A stretch of DNA of 64,000 bases from Colwellia sp. Arc7-635 (GCF_003971255.1 NZ_CP034660.1:4526001-4590000); one strand, 5' to 3'. Positions 10,296 through 21,288 are shown, numbered from the stretch's first letter. Numbers and translations: made by a program. The notes: generated by a model from the letters alone, not told the origin.

Positions 10296-10549
10296 TATGA
10301 TTCCTCCACATTATATTTTTTATCAAGGTCGTTCATTTTTTTGGTATACCAAAAAACTAAGCCGACAAAGGTGTAAATTGAACCTTGTTGTGCAAACCAG
10401 AAACCTAGTTTGTAACCACCTAGACGTATTTCATTCAATGGCTCAACAAGAAGCAAGCCAAAACCAAATGAAACCACGAACCAAATAGCAAGACTTATAA
10501 ATATTAGGCGCAGATTCTCTGACCAATATGTTTTATTACCTTCCATCAT
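10295..10549 (-). CDS. DUF4212 small subunit of the sodium symporter
   Basis: 84-residue protein with two membrane helices (about 14-34 and 50-68) separated by the family segment LGGYKLGFWFAQQGSIYTF. DUF4212 proteins are encoded directly upstream of VC_2705-type symporters and are thought to be an accessory subunit. The stop overlaps the symporter start by one base. An AGGAGAG-like ribosome site lies just upstream of the start. The role as a subunit is family knowledge; nothing more specific can be read from the sequence. Confidence 0.9.
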   Translation of the reverse strand: MMEGNKTYWSENLRLIFISLAIWFVVSFGFGLLLVEPLNEIRLGGYKLGFWFAQQGSIYTFVGLVFWYTKKMNDLDKKYNVEES

Positions 10550-10832
10550 TCTCTCCTAGCAATTATTCCTATTAAAGCTATTTAGCTTCATAGGCACAGC
10601 GTTTTATGATTTTTATACGCTTTCACCTGTTATATAGAGTGTTTAACTATTAATTCGATCTGCTGACAGAGCCAAACTTGGATAAACGAATACTTAATCT
10701 ACTCTAGGCTACACACTAGCAATCTTTTTTCGGCACTCCTATTAAACTTTAGTCTAGAACTCACGTTAAATAGTTGACTTAAGTGACGTAATTCCCCTAA
10801 ATACAGAGAGTATAATCACTTGAGATATTGCC

Positions 10833-12683
10833 ATGGACTCAGCACTAACCGAAATCAGCGAATTTATACAAGCGATTCCGCCAATGGATTTATTGCCGAG
10901 CAATATCATTGAACAAGTCGTTAAAGAAATCAGTATTTGTTATGTGCGCAGAGGCCAGTCGCTACCGCCACAAGGCGTTACTCAAGAGAACCTCTACATT
11001 TTGCGTAAAGGTGCTTTAAGCTATTTTAATGAAGATAATGAGCTACTAGGTAAGTATGGCGAAGGTGATATTTGTACCGATTTTTGTTGCTCCAATGATC
11101 ACGACAATCCGCTTAAAGCAAAAGTCACCACTGATGAAGATACCCTTTTATATAGCGTCAGCTACGACAGCTTTCATCAGCTGGCGAGTGAATATCCTGA
11201 TGTTATGGCCTTTTTTCAGCAAAGTTCTGAACAACGGCTCAATAAAAAAATGCTACAAGTTAATGAAGATGCAATTTTAAATTCTTCACTATTAAATAGT
11301 CCTATCGCCAATTTTTACCATAGCCCAGTCGTTACGGTAAGTCCTGATACCACCATTCAGCAAGCGGCAGTTTTGATGACCGAACAAAGCTTTTCTTGTT
11401 TAGTTATTGTAGAAAATGACAAACCATTAGGTATAGTTACTGACAAAGATATTCGTCGCCGTTGTGTCGCTCAAGGACTAGCAATAGATCAACCTGTTAG
11501 CAGCATTATGACTGACGACATGGCCACCATCGATATTAAAAGCACGGCCTACGATGCTTTGATGATGATGACACAAAAACATATTCATCACCTACCCGTC
11601 ACGGCAAGCAGCCAACTCAAAGGCATGGTGACCGTAACTGATTTAATGAATAACGAAGGACAAAATGCCGTTAACATTACCAGTGTTATTCATAAAGCCA
11701 CATCGGTCAGCGAACTAGCCGAAATCAGTAGTATGATCCCAAAACTGCAAATTCGTATGGCGAAACTGGGCACTACCGCTGATCATGTTGGCAAAAGCAT
11801 TAGTGCCATCACCATGGCTTTCACCATTCGTTTAATTGAAATGGCGGAAAAATTATTAGGCCCACCACCAGTACCTTATGCTTGGCTAGCGGCAGGCTCA
11901 CAAGCACGACAAGAACAATTCGCTCATTCAGATCAAGACAATGCGCTGATCATCTCCAACGACATGCAGCCGCAACACAGTTATTGGTTTAAAGACCTTG
12001 CCACTTTTGTTTCCGATGGCTTAGCGGCTTGTGGCTTTATTTATTGCCCTGGAAATGTCATGGCGACCAATCCTAAATGGTGCCAAACACAAAAAACATG
12101 GTCACATTATTTTGCTAAATGGATTAACACACCAGAGCCATTAGCATTAATGCATTGCAGTATTTTCTTCGATTTAACGACAGTTTATGGCGATAGCAGT
12201 TTACTTGAGCAAGTTCGAGTAAATATGTTGAAAGCCACGCAACGTAGCACACTGTTTATTGCACACTTATCGCGTAACGCTTTAAATTTGAGACCGCCAC
12301 TTGGCTTTTTCCGTGACTTTGTCCTAATTCAAGATGGTGAAAACAAAGCAACCCTCGATTTAAAACATAACGGTATTGCGCCAATAGTCGATCTTGCGCG
12401 CATTTATGCGCTATCTGAAGGCATTTCATCGGTAAATACCATAGAACGCCTAAAGCAAGCAGCAGGAACTCCTTCATTAACCAAATCGTCGGCAGCCAAC
12501 CTTATTGACGCTTATGAATTTTTAAGCATGCTGCGCATGATGCACCAAGCCAACAAATTACAACAAGGCCAGCAACCCAATAATTATTTATCACCGAAAG
12601 AAATTTCCAAACTCGAGCGTGAACACTTAAAAGATGCCTTTAAAGTGATTAAAACCATGCAAGACAGCCGTCAATCAACTTAG
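10833..12683 (+). CDS. Cyclic-nucleotide-binding/CBS/DUF294 nucleotidyltransferase-like protein
   Basis: Cytosolic signalling protein of 616 residues. A cNMP-binding-like domain spans about 15-140, a CBS pair about 165-285 (GIVTDKDIRRR, HHLPVT, GMVTVTDL), and a DUF294 putative nucleotidyltransferase domain plus helical C-terminal domain from about 310. The latter shows GSQARQEQFAHSDQDNAL, the GSxxRxExxxxSDxD pattern of the GlnD-like fold. Genes of this type commonly sit divergent from VC_2705-type symporters together with a 3'-5' exonuclease, as here. The substrate is unknown. Adenine nucleotide sensing by CBS is a family-based guess. Confidence 0.87.
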   Translation: MDSALTEISEFIQAIPPMDLLPSNIIEQVVKEISICYVRRGQSLPPQGVTQENLYILRKGALSYFNEDNELLGKYGEGDICTDFCCSNDHDNPLKAKVTTDEDTLLYSVSYDSFHQLASEYPDVMAFFQQSSEQRLNKKMLQVNEDAILNSSLLNSPIANFYHSPVVTVSPDTTIQQAAVLMTEQSFSCLVIVENDKPLGIVTDKDIRRRCVAQGLAIDQPVSSIMTDDMATIDIKSTAYDALMMMTQKHIHHLPVTASSQLKGMVTVTDLMNNEGQNAVNITSVIHKATSVSELAEISSMIPKLQIRMAKLGTTADHVGKSISAITMAFTIRLIEMAEKLLGPPPVPYAWLAAGSQARQEQFAHSDQDNALIISNDMQPQHSYWFKDLATFVSDGLAACGFIYCPGNVMATNPKWCQTQKTWSHYFAKWINTPEPLALMHCSIFFDLTTVYGDSSLLEQVRVNMLKATQRSTLFIAHLSRNALNLRPPLGFFRDFVLIQDGENKATLDLKHNGIAPIVDLARIYALSEGISSVNTIERLKQAAGTPSLTKSSAANLIDAYEFLSMLRMMHQANKLQQGQQPNNYLSPKEISKLEREHLKDAFKVIKTMQDSRQST

Positions 12684-12701
12684 TAGCGGTAGCCATTTAT
12701 C

Positions 12702-13397
12702 ATGTTTAATAATCCCCTAACTCACTGGCTAATCGGCTATGAAGCACAACGTAAGCGCATGCTAATAAAAGCGCCTGCGGGGCCATTACGCGACTTTCTT
12801 AGCGTGCCTTTTCCTGCGCTTTATACGCCGTTTGATCAAATCCCCATTTTAGCAGTAGACTTTGAAACAACTGGGCTAGACGCCATAGAAGATAAATTAC
12901 TTAGTGTTGGCTGCGTAGAATTAAATCATAATCAAATTATGCTCGGTAGTAGTTATCACGAAATTATTCAAACCGAAGGTAGCTTGAAAGCCGACAACGT
13001 GACAATTCACCAAATTACAGATGATCAAAAAGATCAAGGTAAGTCATTAGCTGAAGTGGTAGAACAGTTACTTAAAAGACTCGCTGGCAAGGTGATGTTA
13101 GTGCATTTTGCCCGTATTGAACGACAGTTTTTACGACAAGCTTGCCTTGAACTCTATGGTATGGCACCACCATTTCCGATAATAGATACCTTAGTGGTCG
13201 CTAAAAAACGCCTAGATAAAAGAGATGTTGCCTATGACCCTTCTGAATTAAGACTTTCAGCATTGCGAACAACATATGGTTTTCCTGAGCACTACGCACA
13301 CAATGCACTAAATGATGCCATCGCAACAGCTGAATTACTTTTAGCCCAAACCAGTGAGCGAGGAGAAAATATATCCTTACAGCAATTAATTTTATAA
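12702..13397 (+). CDS. DnaQ-like 3'-5' exonuclease
   Basis: 231-residue DEDDh exonuclease. The fold motifs are AVDFETTGLD (Exo I, Asp and Glu), the Exo II region around VMLVHFARIERQFL, and the terminal HNALNDAIATAEL (His and Asp of Exo III). It resembles the PolC/DnaQ epsilon-type nucleases but has a distinct roughly 45-residue N-terminal extension. It starts 18 bases after the CBS/DUF294 gene, so the two are almost certainly cotranscribed. The biological target is not known; a role in nucleotide or small-nucleic-acid turnover is as likely as DNA proofreading. Confidence 0.88.
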   Translation: MFNNPLTHWLIGYEAQRKRMLIKAPAGPLRDFLSVPFPALYTPFDQIPILAVDFETTGLDAIEDKLLSVGCVELNHNQIMLGSSYHEIIQTEGSLKADNVTIHQITDDQKDQGKSLAEVVEQLLKRLAGKVMLVHFARIERQFLRQACLELYGMAPPFPIIDTLVVAKKRLDKRDVAYDPSELRLSALRTTYGFPEHYAHNALNDAIATAELLLAQTSERGENISLQQLIL

Positions 13398-13543
13398 TGT
13401 TAATAGCAGCGAAAAAAACCATAAATATTGGTACTAGATAAAATAGCTAAAGTAAACAACGACTTTACATTCACCCGCTAAGCTATTAGATTAACAGCAC
13501 TGAAAATGGAATAACAAATAATTAACATTTAGGATGTATTCGT

Positions 13544-14626
13544 ATGTTGGCTGCCTGCAAAAATATTATAATAATAGTCCTACTTTTATTATTAGCATCC
13601 TGCTCATCGGCAGAATACAAAGAAGCGCTTCGCGCATACGAATCAGCTAAATCAAGCCAAAACATCCAACAACTAACAGCCGCGTTAAGCACCTTAGCAA
13701 GGTTAGCTCCCGACGAATATCAAGTTGAATTTGTTAAAACAAAAAAAGCAAAAATCTTGCTTGAACAAGCACAAAGTTACCAAGCTAAAAATAATAATTA
13801 TGCTGCTTATTTAGCAAGTCACCAGTCATATCGTAGCATCCCAAACCAAGCAGCAAAAGACATACTAGTCAGCACTGGCGATACGCTATCCCCTTTATTA
13901 CAAGCAAAAAACAGCATCGACCATTCATTTGAATATCGACCAAAGCAGCTGACAAAACTATTTGAAAAATACCGTGTATTACCTGTTGATGAGTGGGACT
14001 TAATTGAAGTTAACAGCTCTGTAACAAAGCTAAGTAAAGCGATTAAAGAACTACAAAAAGCGCATGAATTGGTAATACCTAATATTAGCGAACTTGAAGT
14101 AGCGTTATTACAAACCGTGATAGCAGAGCAAATTATTATCGTCAGTAAAGCACGCGATTATTTTTCAAATCTAGCGCTTTATCACAGCGCTGAAGTATTA
14201 AAAGCGTTAAATATTGAACTGAGCAATGAGAGCAGCACATTACTGTCTTTGGTTCGAACAAAGTTCGCTAAAAAATCTATGGAGCCATCATTTTTAAAGG
14301 CGAACAGTCATTTTTTACCCTTTCAAGGATTAATAGAGAATATGTCCTTAGCTGCTAATTTAAGCAAAAAGGATATACATGCAGATTGGTACGAAAACTG
14401 GATAAACATTGTCAACGCAACGCTAGAGCCTAGCGATAATTTTGAAAATTATCCTATCAAGAAAAGCTATAGAAATAAGCAACTTGATGTTTATTTAAAT
14501 AAGAACAGAATTAGTATTCCTATATTAAGCGAAGCCTATAGTGATAAAAGCGCATTGTATAAAAACTTGCCTACAATCGTTTCGCTAACCGAAAAGTTAC
14601 AGTTAGATAAAGCATTACTAATATAA
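13544..14626 (+). CDS. Predicted lipoprotein of unknown function
   Basis: 360-residue protein with a lipoprotein signal: a hydrophobic run (IIIIVLLLLLASC) ending in LASC, which places the lipidated Cys near residue 19. The mature part is mostly helical by appearance, rich in Lys, Ala, Leu and Gln, and resembles repeated helix pairs (YKEALRAYESAKSS, AKILLEQAQSYQAK, YAAYLASHQSY), perhaps TPR-like near its start. No catalytic motif was seen. The gene stands alone; it is preceded by a 146-base gap and followed by no strong terminator. The outer or inner membrane location depends on sorting signals that I cannot decide. No family was recognised. Confidence 0.75.
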   Translation: MLAACKNIIIIVLLLLLASCSSAEYKEALRAYESAKSSQNIQQLTAALSTLARLAPDEYQVEFVKTKKAKILLEQAQSYQAKNNNYAAYLASHQSYRSIPNQAAKDILVSTGDTLSPLLQAKNSIDHSFEYRPKQLTKLFEKYRVLPVDEWDLIEVNSSVTKLSKAIKELQKAHELVIPNISELEVALLQTVIAEQIIIVSKARDYFSNLALYHSAEVLKALNIELSNESSTLLSLVRTKFAKKSMEPSFLKANSHFLPFQGLIENMSLAANLSKKDIHADWYENWINIVNATLEPSDNFENYPIKKSYRNKQLDVYLNKNRISIPILSEAYSDKSALYKNLPTIVSLTEKLQLDKALLI

Positions 14627-14779
14627 AACTAGGCTGAGGTTATATTTTCACCCAAAAGCCTAAACAAGAGATCAGATGGTAATCATAGAGCAATTATTTC
14701 ATTCAAATGTAGAAAATAACTTGGTCTTGGGCGAAACTATGAGACAATTCACTCTGCAATCACACATCAATGGTCCATT

Positions 14780-15016
14780 ATGAAACTTTTAGTTCGCAAT
14801 CTTTCTCGTTCGACAACGGAACAAGAACTCCGTATTTTATTTTCTGCTCATGGCACTGTCGCTGAATGTAGCTTAGTTTTAGACCAAGCAACGGCTAAAT
14901 CAAAAGGGTTTGCTTTTGTTGAAATGCCTAATGAAAAAGAAGCTAAATTAGCGCTAGCTAGCCTGCATGAAACTAAACTTTCTAATAATAAAATTCGCGT
15001 AAAAATAGCGCAATAA
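14780..15016 (+). CDS. RRM-domain RNA-binding protein
   Basis: 78-residue single RNA-recognition-motif protein. RNP2 is LLVRNL (residues 3-8) and RNP1 is KGFAFVEM (about 42-49), with the usual aromatic residues partly kept. It has no Gly-rich tail. Small bacterial RRM proteins of this type are often cold-inducible and bind RNA; the function here is inferred from the fold only. A good terminator follows. Confidence 0.9.
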   Translation: MKLLVRNLSRSTTEQELRILFSAHGTVAECSLVLDQATAKSKGFAFVEMPNEKEAKLALASLHETKLSNNKIRVKIAQ

Positions 15017-15050
15017 TATTGGCAAAATATTAGCCCAATATTGAAAATTA

Positions 15051-15075
15051 AAGTCAGCATCATGCTGGCTTTTTT
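15051..15075 (+). terminator. Intrinsic terminator of the RRM gene
   Basis: AAGTCAGCA pairs with TGCTGGCTT (one T.G pair) around a TCA loop, then a run of T to 15075. Confidence 0.85.
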
Positions 15076-15334
15076 GTTTAAAGCGAAAAAGTAAGTCGCT
15101 TCGTTAGTCAAATTTCGATTACTGTTCAACAATAAAAACAAATCACCTAAAGCGCTTGTTAGCTATTATTTTGTCTGCTCTAAATTGTCAATAAACAACA
15201 TAATGCGTTACTTGCTAAGCATCATTAAACTCTTCGTAACCCTAGCGGTACCAGTGCAATTACATCTATTTGTTTCACAAATGTAATACTTTGTAAAGTT
15301 CAGCCAATTAAGTTTATTCTCGAATGCATTTAAT

Positions 15335-15356
15335 TTAGAATGATCGTTCATTCTAA
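15335..15356. promoter_or_regulatory. Candidate operator before the RND efflux operon
   Basis: Perfect 9-4-9 palindrome TTAGAATGA-TCGT-TCATTCTAA, ending 30 bases before the adaptor ATG. Its size and symmetry are typical of TetR/AcrR-family operators, and a TetR gene follows the operon. The binding assignment is inferred. The rest of the 370-base gap holds the RRM terminator and AT-rich sequence without other clear signals. Confidence 0.7.
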
Positions 15357-15386
15357 GCTTTAAACTTTAAATTAAAGGTATTTAAC

Positions 15387-16565
15387 ATGTTGCGTTCCCG
15401 CATCGCTTTATTAGTATTATCAACCCTTGTCGCCTCTATTGCTTTAACTGGTTGCGATCTGGCCGCTGAGCAGTCGCAAGTTTCAGCGCCTCGAGCAATG
15501 CCTGTCGGTGTGGTGACATTAAAAAGCCAAGCGCTTACTCTCAAAAAAGAATTACCTGGACGTATTAACGCATTCCAAATCGCTGAAATTCGCCCTCAAG
15601 TAAGCGGTATTGTACAAGCGCGTTTATTTACTGAAGGCAAACAAGTTGAACAAGGCCAAGCGCTTTATCAAATCAACCCTGCCACATTTAAAGCAGAATT
15701 GGCGGCAAGCGAAGCTGCTGTTGCAAAAGCACAAGCCAGTATTGCAAGCACTAAAGCTAAAGCGGCTCGCTTTAGTGAGCTACTTAAAATTAAAGCAGTA
15801 AGTCAGCAAGATTTTGATGAAGCAGATGCCACCTACAAACAAGCAAATGCAGAGTTACTGACCGCTAAAGCCCAGTTGCAATCCGCACAAATTAACCTTG
15901 ATTATAGCCATGTCTCGTCACCTATAAGTGGACAAATCAGTAAATCAAGCGTCACAGTCGGTGCTTTAGTGAGTGCGAATCAAAGTACGGCGCTTGCAAC
16001 GGTAACCCAACTTGATCCTATCTATGTCGATTTAACACAATCAAGCAATGAATTAACAAGACTTAAAAAAGCGATTGCCTCAGGTGCATTGACCGTTGAC
16101 TCAACAAGCCAAACAGACGTTGAACTTATCATGGAAGATGGCTCAATTTATCCTCATAAAGGCACATTACAATTTTCTGAAGTAACCGTAGATCCAAGCA
16201 CTGGCTCGGTCACACTTCGCGCTAAATTTCCCAATCCTGAAAAGTTATTATTACCAGGCATGTATGCCCGCGCTTCGATCATTGAAGGTGTAAAAGCCGA
16301 CGCAGTCTTAGTGCCACAACGTGGTGTAAGCAGAAATAGCAAAGGCGAGCCAACAGCAATGGTTGTCAGTAAAGATAACAAAGTTGAAAGCCGTGTTTTA
16401 ACGGTTGATAGAACAGTAGGCTCGAATTGGTTAGTAACTAGTGGATTAGCTGATGGCGATAAATTAATTGTAGAAGGTTTACAAAAAATACGTCCTGGTG
16501 CCCCAGTTGTTGCATCTGAAGTTGGTTCACCTGCTGCAGCATCTTCTGCAAATAAAGCGCAATAA
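15387..16565 (+). CDS. RND efflux periplasmic adaptor (AcrA/MexA type), lipoprotein
   Basis: Membrane-fusion protein of 392 residues that links the inner-membrane pump to the outer-membrane channel. A lipoprotein signal ends in LTGC (Cys near 23). The lipoyl half-motifs (IRPQVSGIVQARLFTEGKQV and SSPISGQISKSSV) flank a coiled-coil hairpin (about 95-165), followed by beta-barrel and membrane-proximal regions (LLPGMYARASI; LVPQRGVSR). It is the first gene of the operon, 12 bases before the pump gene. It is likely repressed by the downstream TetR protein through the palindrome at 15335. Confidence 0.93.
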   Translation: MLRSRIALLVLSTLVASIALTGCDLAAEQSQVSAPRAMPVGVVTLKSQALTLKKELPGRINAFQIAEIRPQVSGIVQARLFTEGKQVEQGQALYQINPATFKAELAASEAAVAKAQASIASTKAKAARFSELLKIKAVSQQDFDEADATYKQANAELLTAKAQLQSAQINLDYSHVSSPISGQISKSSVTVGALVSANQSTALATVTQLDPIYVDLTQSSNELTRLKKAIASGALTVDSTSQTDVELIMEDGSIYPHKGTLQFSEVTVDPSTGSVTLRAKFPNPEKLLLPGMYARASIIEGVKADAVLVPQRGVSRNSKGEPTAMVVSKDNKVESRVLTVDRTVGSNWLVTSGLADGDKLIVEGLQKIRPGAPVVASEVGSPAAASSANKAQ

Positions 16566-16577
16566 CGGAGAATTGTA

Positions 16578-19500
16578 ATGTCACGATTTTTTATCGATAG
16601 ACCTATTTTTGCATGGGTACTTGCTATCGTAGTGATGCTTGCGGGTATTTTAGCTATTCAAAATTTGCCTATTGCACAGTATCCATCGATCGCACCACCT
16701 GCTGTTAGCATTACAGCAACTTATCCAGGCGCTTCGGCACGTACACTTGAAGACACTGTAACACAGGTTATTGAACAAAAAATGAAAGGCCTTGATGGCT
16801 TGCTCTATATGTCGTCAACGTCTGAGTCTAGTGGTTCTGCTACATTGACACTTTCATTTAGTGCCGACACTGACCCTGATATTGCTCAGGTTCAGGTGCA
16901 AAACAAATTGGCAACAGCGACACCATTACTACCAGAAGCGGTACAAAGACAAGGTGTTGTGGTAGCTAAGTCAGCTCGAAACTTTTTAATGGTTTACGCT
17001 TTTGTGTCAAAAGATGGCAGCATGAGCAATATTGATATTGGTGATTATGTTTCATCTAATGTACAAGATATTGTCTCGCGCGTAGAAGGTGTAGGTGAAG
17101 TACAATTGTTTGGCTCGCAATATGCCATGCGTATTTGGTTAGACCCAGCAAAACTTCAAAGCTATAAACTAACACCAGCCGATATTAGTGCCTCTATATC
17201 AGAACAAAATGCCCAAGTATCTGCCGGTCAATTAGGCGGCATGCCCTCTATTGCTGGCCAGCAACTTAACGCGACAGTAACAGCACAAAGCCGATTACAA
17301 ACACCTGAGCAATTTGAAGAAATTTTAGTTAAAACCAATAGCGATGGCTCTGTTGTTCGCCTTAAAGACGTAGCAAGTGTCGAACTTGGTGGTGAAAGCT
17401 ACCGTGTAGTTGCTCGTTATGACGGTCAGCCGGCATCAGGTATCGGTATTAAGCTCGCCAGTGGTGCAAACGCACTTGATACTGCTGATGGTGTAAAAGC
17501 AGTTATCAATGAACTTAAGCAGTTCTTTCCTGAAGGATTAGAAGCAGTTGTTCCTTACGACACAACGCCTTTTGTTTCTTTATCAATAGAAAAAGTTATT
17601 CACACCTTAATTGAAGCTGTTGTTTTAGTATTTATTGTTATGTATCTATTTTTACAAAACTTCCGCGCAACACTGATCCCAACCATTGCAGTGCCTGTGG
17701 TACTACTGGGCACGTTTGGTATCCTTTATACTTTTGGTTATTCAATCAACACGTTGACCATGTTTGCGATGGTATTGGCTATCGGTTTATTAGTTGATGA
17801 TGCCATCGTTGTGGTAGAGAACGTAGAACGACTGATGACCGAAGAAAAGTTATCGGCGGTTGAAGCAACACGCAAATCAATGGATGAAATAAAAGGTGCC
17901 TTAGTTGGTATCGCTATGGTGCTTTCAGCAGTATTTATTCCAATGGCATTTTTCAGTGGTTCTACCGGTATTATCTACCGCCAGTTTTCGATTACGTTGG
18001 TCTCTGCGATGGGGCTTTCGGTATTAGTTGCGCTTATTTTAACGCCAGCACTTTGTGCTTCATTATTAAAACCAAGCCATGTACACGACAACAGCTCATT
18101 AATTGGTAAATTCTTCTCTGGCTTTAACCGGGGTTTTGATAAAACTAACGCTGGTGCGCAAGGCTTTGTTAGCCGAATGATCAAACATTCTAAGCGTTAT
18201 TTGCTTATTTATGCTGTGATTGTTGGTGGTATGGTTTACGTGTTTTCAAACTTACCTACTGCATTTTTACCTGATGAAGACCAAGGTATTTTGTTCAACC
18301 AAGTTTCATTACCTGCAGGCTCTACAACACAACAAACCTTAGAAGTTGTGAAGAAAGTAGAAAACCACTTCTTGAACGATCAATCTGAAGCCGTTAATGG
18401 TATTTTCACGGTCACAGGGTTTAGTTTCGCCGGTTCAGGTCAAAACTCAGCGATTGCCTTTGTTAACCTTAAACATTGGGATGAACGCCAACGTGACGAC
18501 TTATCAGTGCAAGGTGTTGCAGGCAAAGCGATGGGATATTTTTCGACCATAAAAGAAGCCTTTGTTTTTGCTTTCCCGCCGCCAGCAATTATGGAATTAG
18601 GTACGGCAAACGGCTTTAATATATTTCTACAAGACCGTGTTGGTCTTGGTCATGACGCACTGCTAGCTGCTAGAAACCAGTTATTAGGCTTGGCAAGTCA
18701 AAGTCCAATATTAGCGGGTGTACGTCCTAATGGCCAAGAAGACATGCCAGAGCTGCAACTTGATACTGACTTAGCGAAGGCTGAAGCACTTGGCGTTTCG
18801 CAAAGTGATATTAACAGCACGCTTTCAACAGCATGGGGTAGTAGCTACGTAAATGACTTTATTGACCGTGGTCGCGTGAAAAAAGTATACATGCAAGGTG
18901 ACGCACAATCTCGCATGGTGCCAGAAGACTTAAACAAGTGGTATGTACGTAATAAAAATGGCGACATGGTACCTTTCTCGGCATTTGCTAGTGCATACTG
19001 GACCTACGGTTCACCACGCCTAGAGCGTTATAATGGCTTCTCAGCAATGGAAGTTCAAGGTAGCGCTGCACCCGGTTATAGTACGGGTCAAGCAATGGAT
19101 GAAATGGAGCGTTTAGTTAAACAACTACCAAATGGTATTTCATCTGAGTGGACAGGTATCTCGTTCCAAGAGCGTTCAAGTAGTGGGCAAGCTCCATTAC
19201 TTTATGGTCTTTCATTACTGTTTGTATTCTTATGTTTAGCAGCATTATATGAAAGCTGGTCAGTTCCGTTCGCTATCATGTTAATTGTGCCTTTAGGTAT
19301 ATTTGGTGCCATTATGGCGGCTTTGGCTGGTGGTTTATCAAACGATATTTACTTACAAGTAGGCTTGTTGACCACCATAGGTTTGGCCTCTAAAAACGCG
19401 GTATTAATTGTTGAATTTGCTATTCATAAAATGGATGAAGGCTTAAGCCTAGTTGACGCTGCCGTCGCTGCCGTACGTCTTCGTTTACGTCCAATTTTAA

Positions 19501-19712
19501 TGACCTCTCTGGCATTTATCTCTGGTGTTTTACCCTTAGCTATTGCCTCAAGTGCTGGCTCGGGTGCGCAAAATGCCTTAGGTATTTCAATCATCGGCGG
19601 TACGCTTGCTTCATCAATTTTGGTGGTCGTGTTTGTTCCAATGTTTTTTGTACTAGTACGCCGTATCTTCCCTGGTAAAGCTAAAGATTCTATCAAGGAG
19701 AGCGCAGAATGA
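16578..19712 (+). CDS. RND multidrug efflux permease (AcrB/MexB, HAE-1 family)
   Basis: Proton-driven inner-membrane pump of 1044 residues with two sets of six membrane helices and two large periplasmic loops. The proton relay is present: the Asp pair in [13 protein letters not shown] (TM4) and the Lys in [13 protein letters not shown] (TM10). N-terminal [17 protein letters not shown] is typical of HAE-1 pumps, whose usual length is 1030-1050. Substrates are expected to be hydrophobic or amphiphilic drugs, bile-like compounds or metabolites. Its stop overlaps the next gene's start by 4 bases (ATGA), implying translational coupling. Confidence 0.95.
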   Translation: MSRFFIDRPIFAWVLAIVVMLAGILAIQNLPIAQYPSIAPPAVSITATYPGASARTLEDTVTQVIEQKMKGLDGLLYMSSTSESSGSATLTLSFSADTDPDIAQVQVQNKLATATPLLPEAVQRQGVVVAKSARNFLMVYAFVSKDGSMSNIDIGDYVSSNVQDIVSRVEGVGEVQLFGSQYAMRIWLDPAKLQSYKLTPADISASISEQNAQVSAGQLGGMPSIAGQQLNATVTAQSRLQTPEQFEEILVKTNSDGSVVRLKDVASVELGGESYRVVARYDGQPASGIGIKLASGANALDTADGVKAVINELKQFFPEGLEAVVPYDTTPFVSLSIEKVIHTLIEAVVLVFIVMYLFLQNFRATLIPTIAVPVVLLGTFGILYTFGYSINTLTMFAMVLAIGLLVDDAIVVVENVERLMTEEKLSAVEATRKSMDEIKGALVGIAMVLSAVFIPMAFFSGSTGIIYRQFSITLVSAMGLSVLVALILTPALCASLLKPSHVHDNSSLIGKFFSGFNRGFDKTNAGAQGFVSRMIKHSKRYLLIYAVIVGGMVYVFSNLPTAFLPDEDQGILFNQVSLPAGSTTQQTLEVVKKVENHFLNDQSEAVNGIFTVTGFSFAGSGQNSAIAFVNLKHWDERQRDDLSVQGVAGKAMGYFSTIKEAFVFAFPPPAIMELGTANGFNIFLQDRVGLGHDALLAARNQLLGLASQSPILAGVRPNGQEDMPELQLDTDLAKAEALGVSQSDINSTLSTAWGSSYVNDFIDRGRVKKVYMQGDAQSRMVPEDLNKWYVRNKNGDMVPFSAFASAYWTYGSPRLERYNGFSAMEVQGSAAPGYSTGQAMDEMERLVKQLPNGISSEWTGISFQERSSSGQAPLLYGLSLLFVFLCLAALYESWSVPFAIMLIVPLGIFGAIMAALAGGLSNDIYLQVGLLTTIGLASKNAVLIVEFAIHKMDEGLSLVDAAVAAVRLRLRPILMTSLAFISGVLPLAIASSAGSGAQNALGISIIGGTLASSILVVVFVPMFFVLVRRIFPGKAKDSIKESAE

Positions 19713-21169
19713 ACTTAAAAAATAGTCCTTTGCAAGCCGGTAGCTTCCACAAACGCCAGCTTAAAACACTAACATTAAGTGCTATTACATTAGTTGTTTT
19801 GAGTGCGTGTCAATTAGCGCCAGAGCAAAACAAACTTGCACTACCCGTACCTGATGCTTATGCATCAGGTACTAATCAAGCACAAGTTGCGCCACTAAAA
19901 TGGCAAGAATTTTTTAACGACAAAAGCTTGCAAGCATTAATTTCACAAAGTCTTGAGCATAATAAAGATCTACAAATTGCCGTACTTAATGTTCAGCGTG
20001 TACGTGGTCTTTATCAGATTGAAGACTCTACGTTATATCCATCGTTAGATTTTAATGGTTCGGGCAGTCGCCAACGTTTGCCTGCGGATTTATCAGCAGG
20101 AAATAGCGCGACAATAAGCTCTCAATATAGCGCAACGGTGGGCATAACCTCCTACGAGCTTGATATTTGGGATAAGGTACGTAATCAATCGGCACAAGCC
20201 TTACAAACCTTATATTCTACTGAGCTTAGCCAATACAGCACGCAAGTATCTTTAGTCGCTGAACTGGCGAATGCTTGGCTTAATTATGCTGCCGATCAGC
20301 AGCTATTAGCACTTTCTAGAGAAACCTTAAAGTCTCAGCAAGCCTCTTTATCGCTAACACAAAAAAGCTTTGATTTAGGCGCAGCCTCAAAAATTACGCT
20401 TGAACAACTTAAAAGCACCGTGGCGACAGCAAAAATTGATATCGCAAAATATAAGCGCTTATTAAAACGTGACAAAAATGCCTTAGACTTACTTGTCGGT
20501 AAAACAGTCGCGAGTGATTTTCTACCAAGTAAATCATTGCAATCATTGCTTACCTTACCAACGATACCGGTTGGTTTGCCGTCTGACTTATTAACACAAC
20601 GTCCAGACATTAAAGCAGCAGAACACCAATTATTAGCAGCAAATGCCAATATTGGTATTGCGCGTGCCGCTTTTTATCCAAGCATTAGCTTAACGGCAAA
20701 TGCCGGCTCAGCTTCAAGTGAATTAAGCGGTTTATTTGATTCAGGCTCTGGTAGTTGGAGTTTTGTACCTTCAATTAACTTACCCATTTTTAATATGGGC
20801 CGTAATCAAGCAGATTTAGATGTTGCGCAAGCTGAACAAGAAATTGCGGTAGTCACTTATCAGCAAAAAATTCAGCAAGCATTTCGCGAAGTAGCTGATG
20901 TATTGGCCGACAGAGAAGGTTATCAAGAACAATTAACCGCACTTGATATGTTATTACAAAGTCGTCAATCAACATTCGATTTATCACAAGCACGTTATAA
21001 CAACGGTGTTGACAGCTACTTGCAAGTACTTGATGCACAAAGAACTTGGTACAGCGCTCAACAGCAAAACATTGTTGGCCAACAAGCCTTACTCGCTAGT
21101 CAAATTAGCCTGTATAAAGTGCTTGGTGGCGGCTGGGAACAAAACACCAGTACCCGTCAGACTAAGTAA
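19709..21169 (+). CDS. Outer-membrane efflux factor (TolC/OprM, NodT family), lipoprotein
   Basis: 486-residue outer-membrane channel completing the tripartite pump. The lipoprotein signal ends in LSAC (Cys near 34), after an N-terminal region of about 20 polar residues that is longer than usual. Two OEP repeats show the expected pattern, such as [21 protein letters not shown] and the [23 protein letters not shown] stretch in pieces near 300-325, and [19 protein letters not shown] near 440. It overlaps the pump gene by 4 bases. A strong hairpin follows at 21172. Confidence 0.93.
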   Translation: MNLKNSPLQAGSFHKRQLKTLTLSAITLVVLSACQLAPEQNKLALPVPDAYASGTNQAQVAPLKWQEFFNDKSLQALISQSLEHNKDLQIAVLNVQRVRGLYQIEDSTLYPSLDFNGSGSRQRLPADLSAGNSATISSQYSATVGITSYELDIWDKVRNQSAQALQTLYSTELSQYSTQVSLVAELANAWLNYAADQQLLALSRETLKSQQASLSLTQKSFDLGAASKITLEQLKSTVATAKIDIAKYKRLLKRDKNALDLLVGKTVASDFLPSKSLQSLLTLPTIPVGLPSDLLTQRPDIKAAEHQLLAANANIGIARAAFYPSISLTANAGSASSELSGLFDSGSGSWSFVPSINLPIFNMGRNQADLDVAQAEQEIAVVTYQQKIQQAFREVADVLADREGYQEQLTALDMLLQSRQSTFDLSQARYNNGVDSYLQVLDAQRTWYSAQQQNIVGQQALLASQISLYKVLGGGWEQNTSTRQTK

Positions 21170-21171
21170 TA

Positions 21172-21207
21172 TTAACCGCTGTGCAATATATTTTGCACAG
21201 CGGTTAA
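21172..21207 (+). terminator. Strong hairpin after the efflux operon
   Basis: TTAACCGCTGTGCAA pairs perfectly with TTGCACAGCGGTTAA (15 bp) around a TATATT loop, starting 2 bases after the outer-membrane factor stop. There is no T tract after it, so it may stabilise the 3' end or attenuate rather than fully terminate. Confidence 0.65.
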
Positions 21208-21288
21208 ATACCGTAACAGTTTAAAATAGGTGTTAATTATTAGTTAGATACATTAAAAGTGTATTAACATTTAACAAAGCACCTGTTG

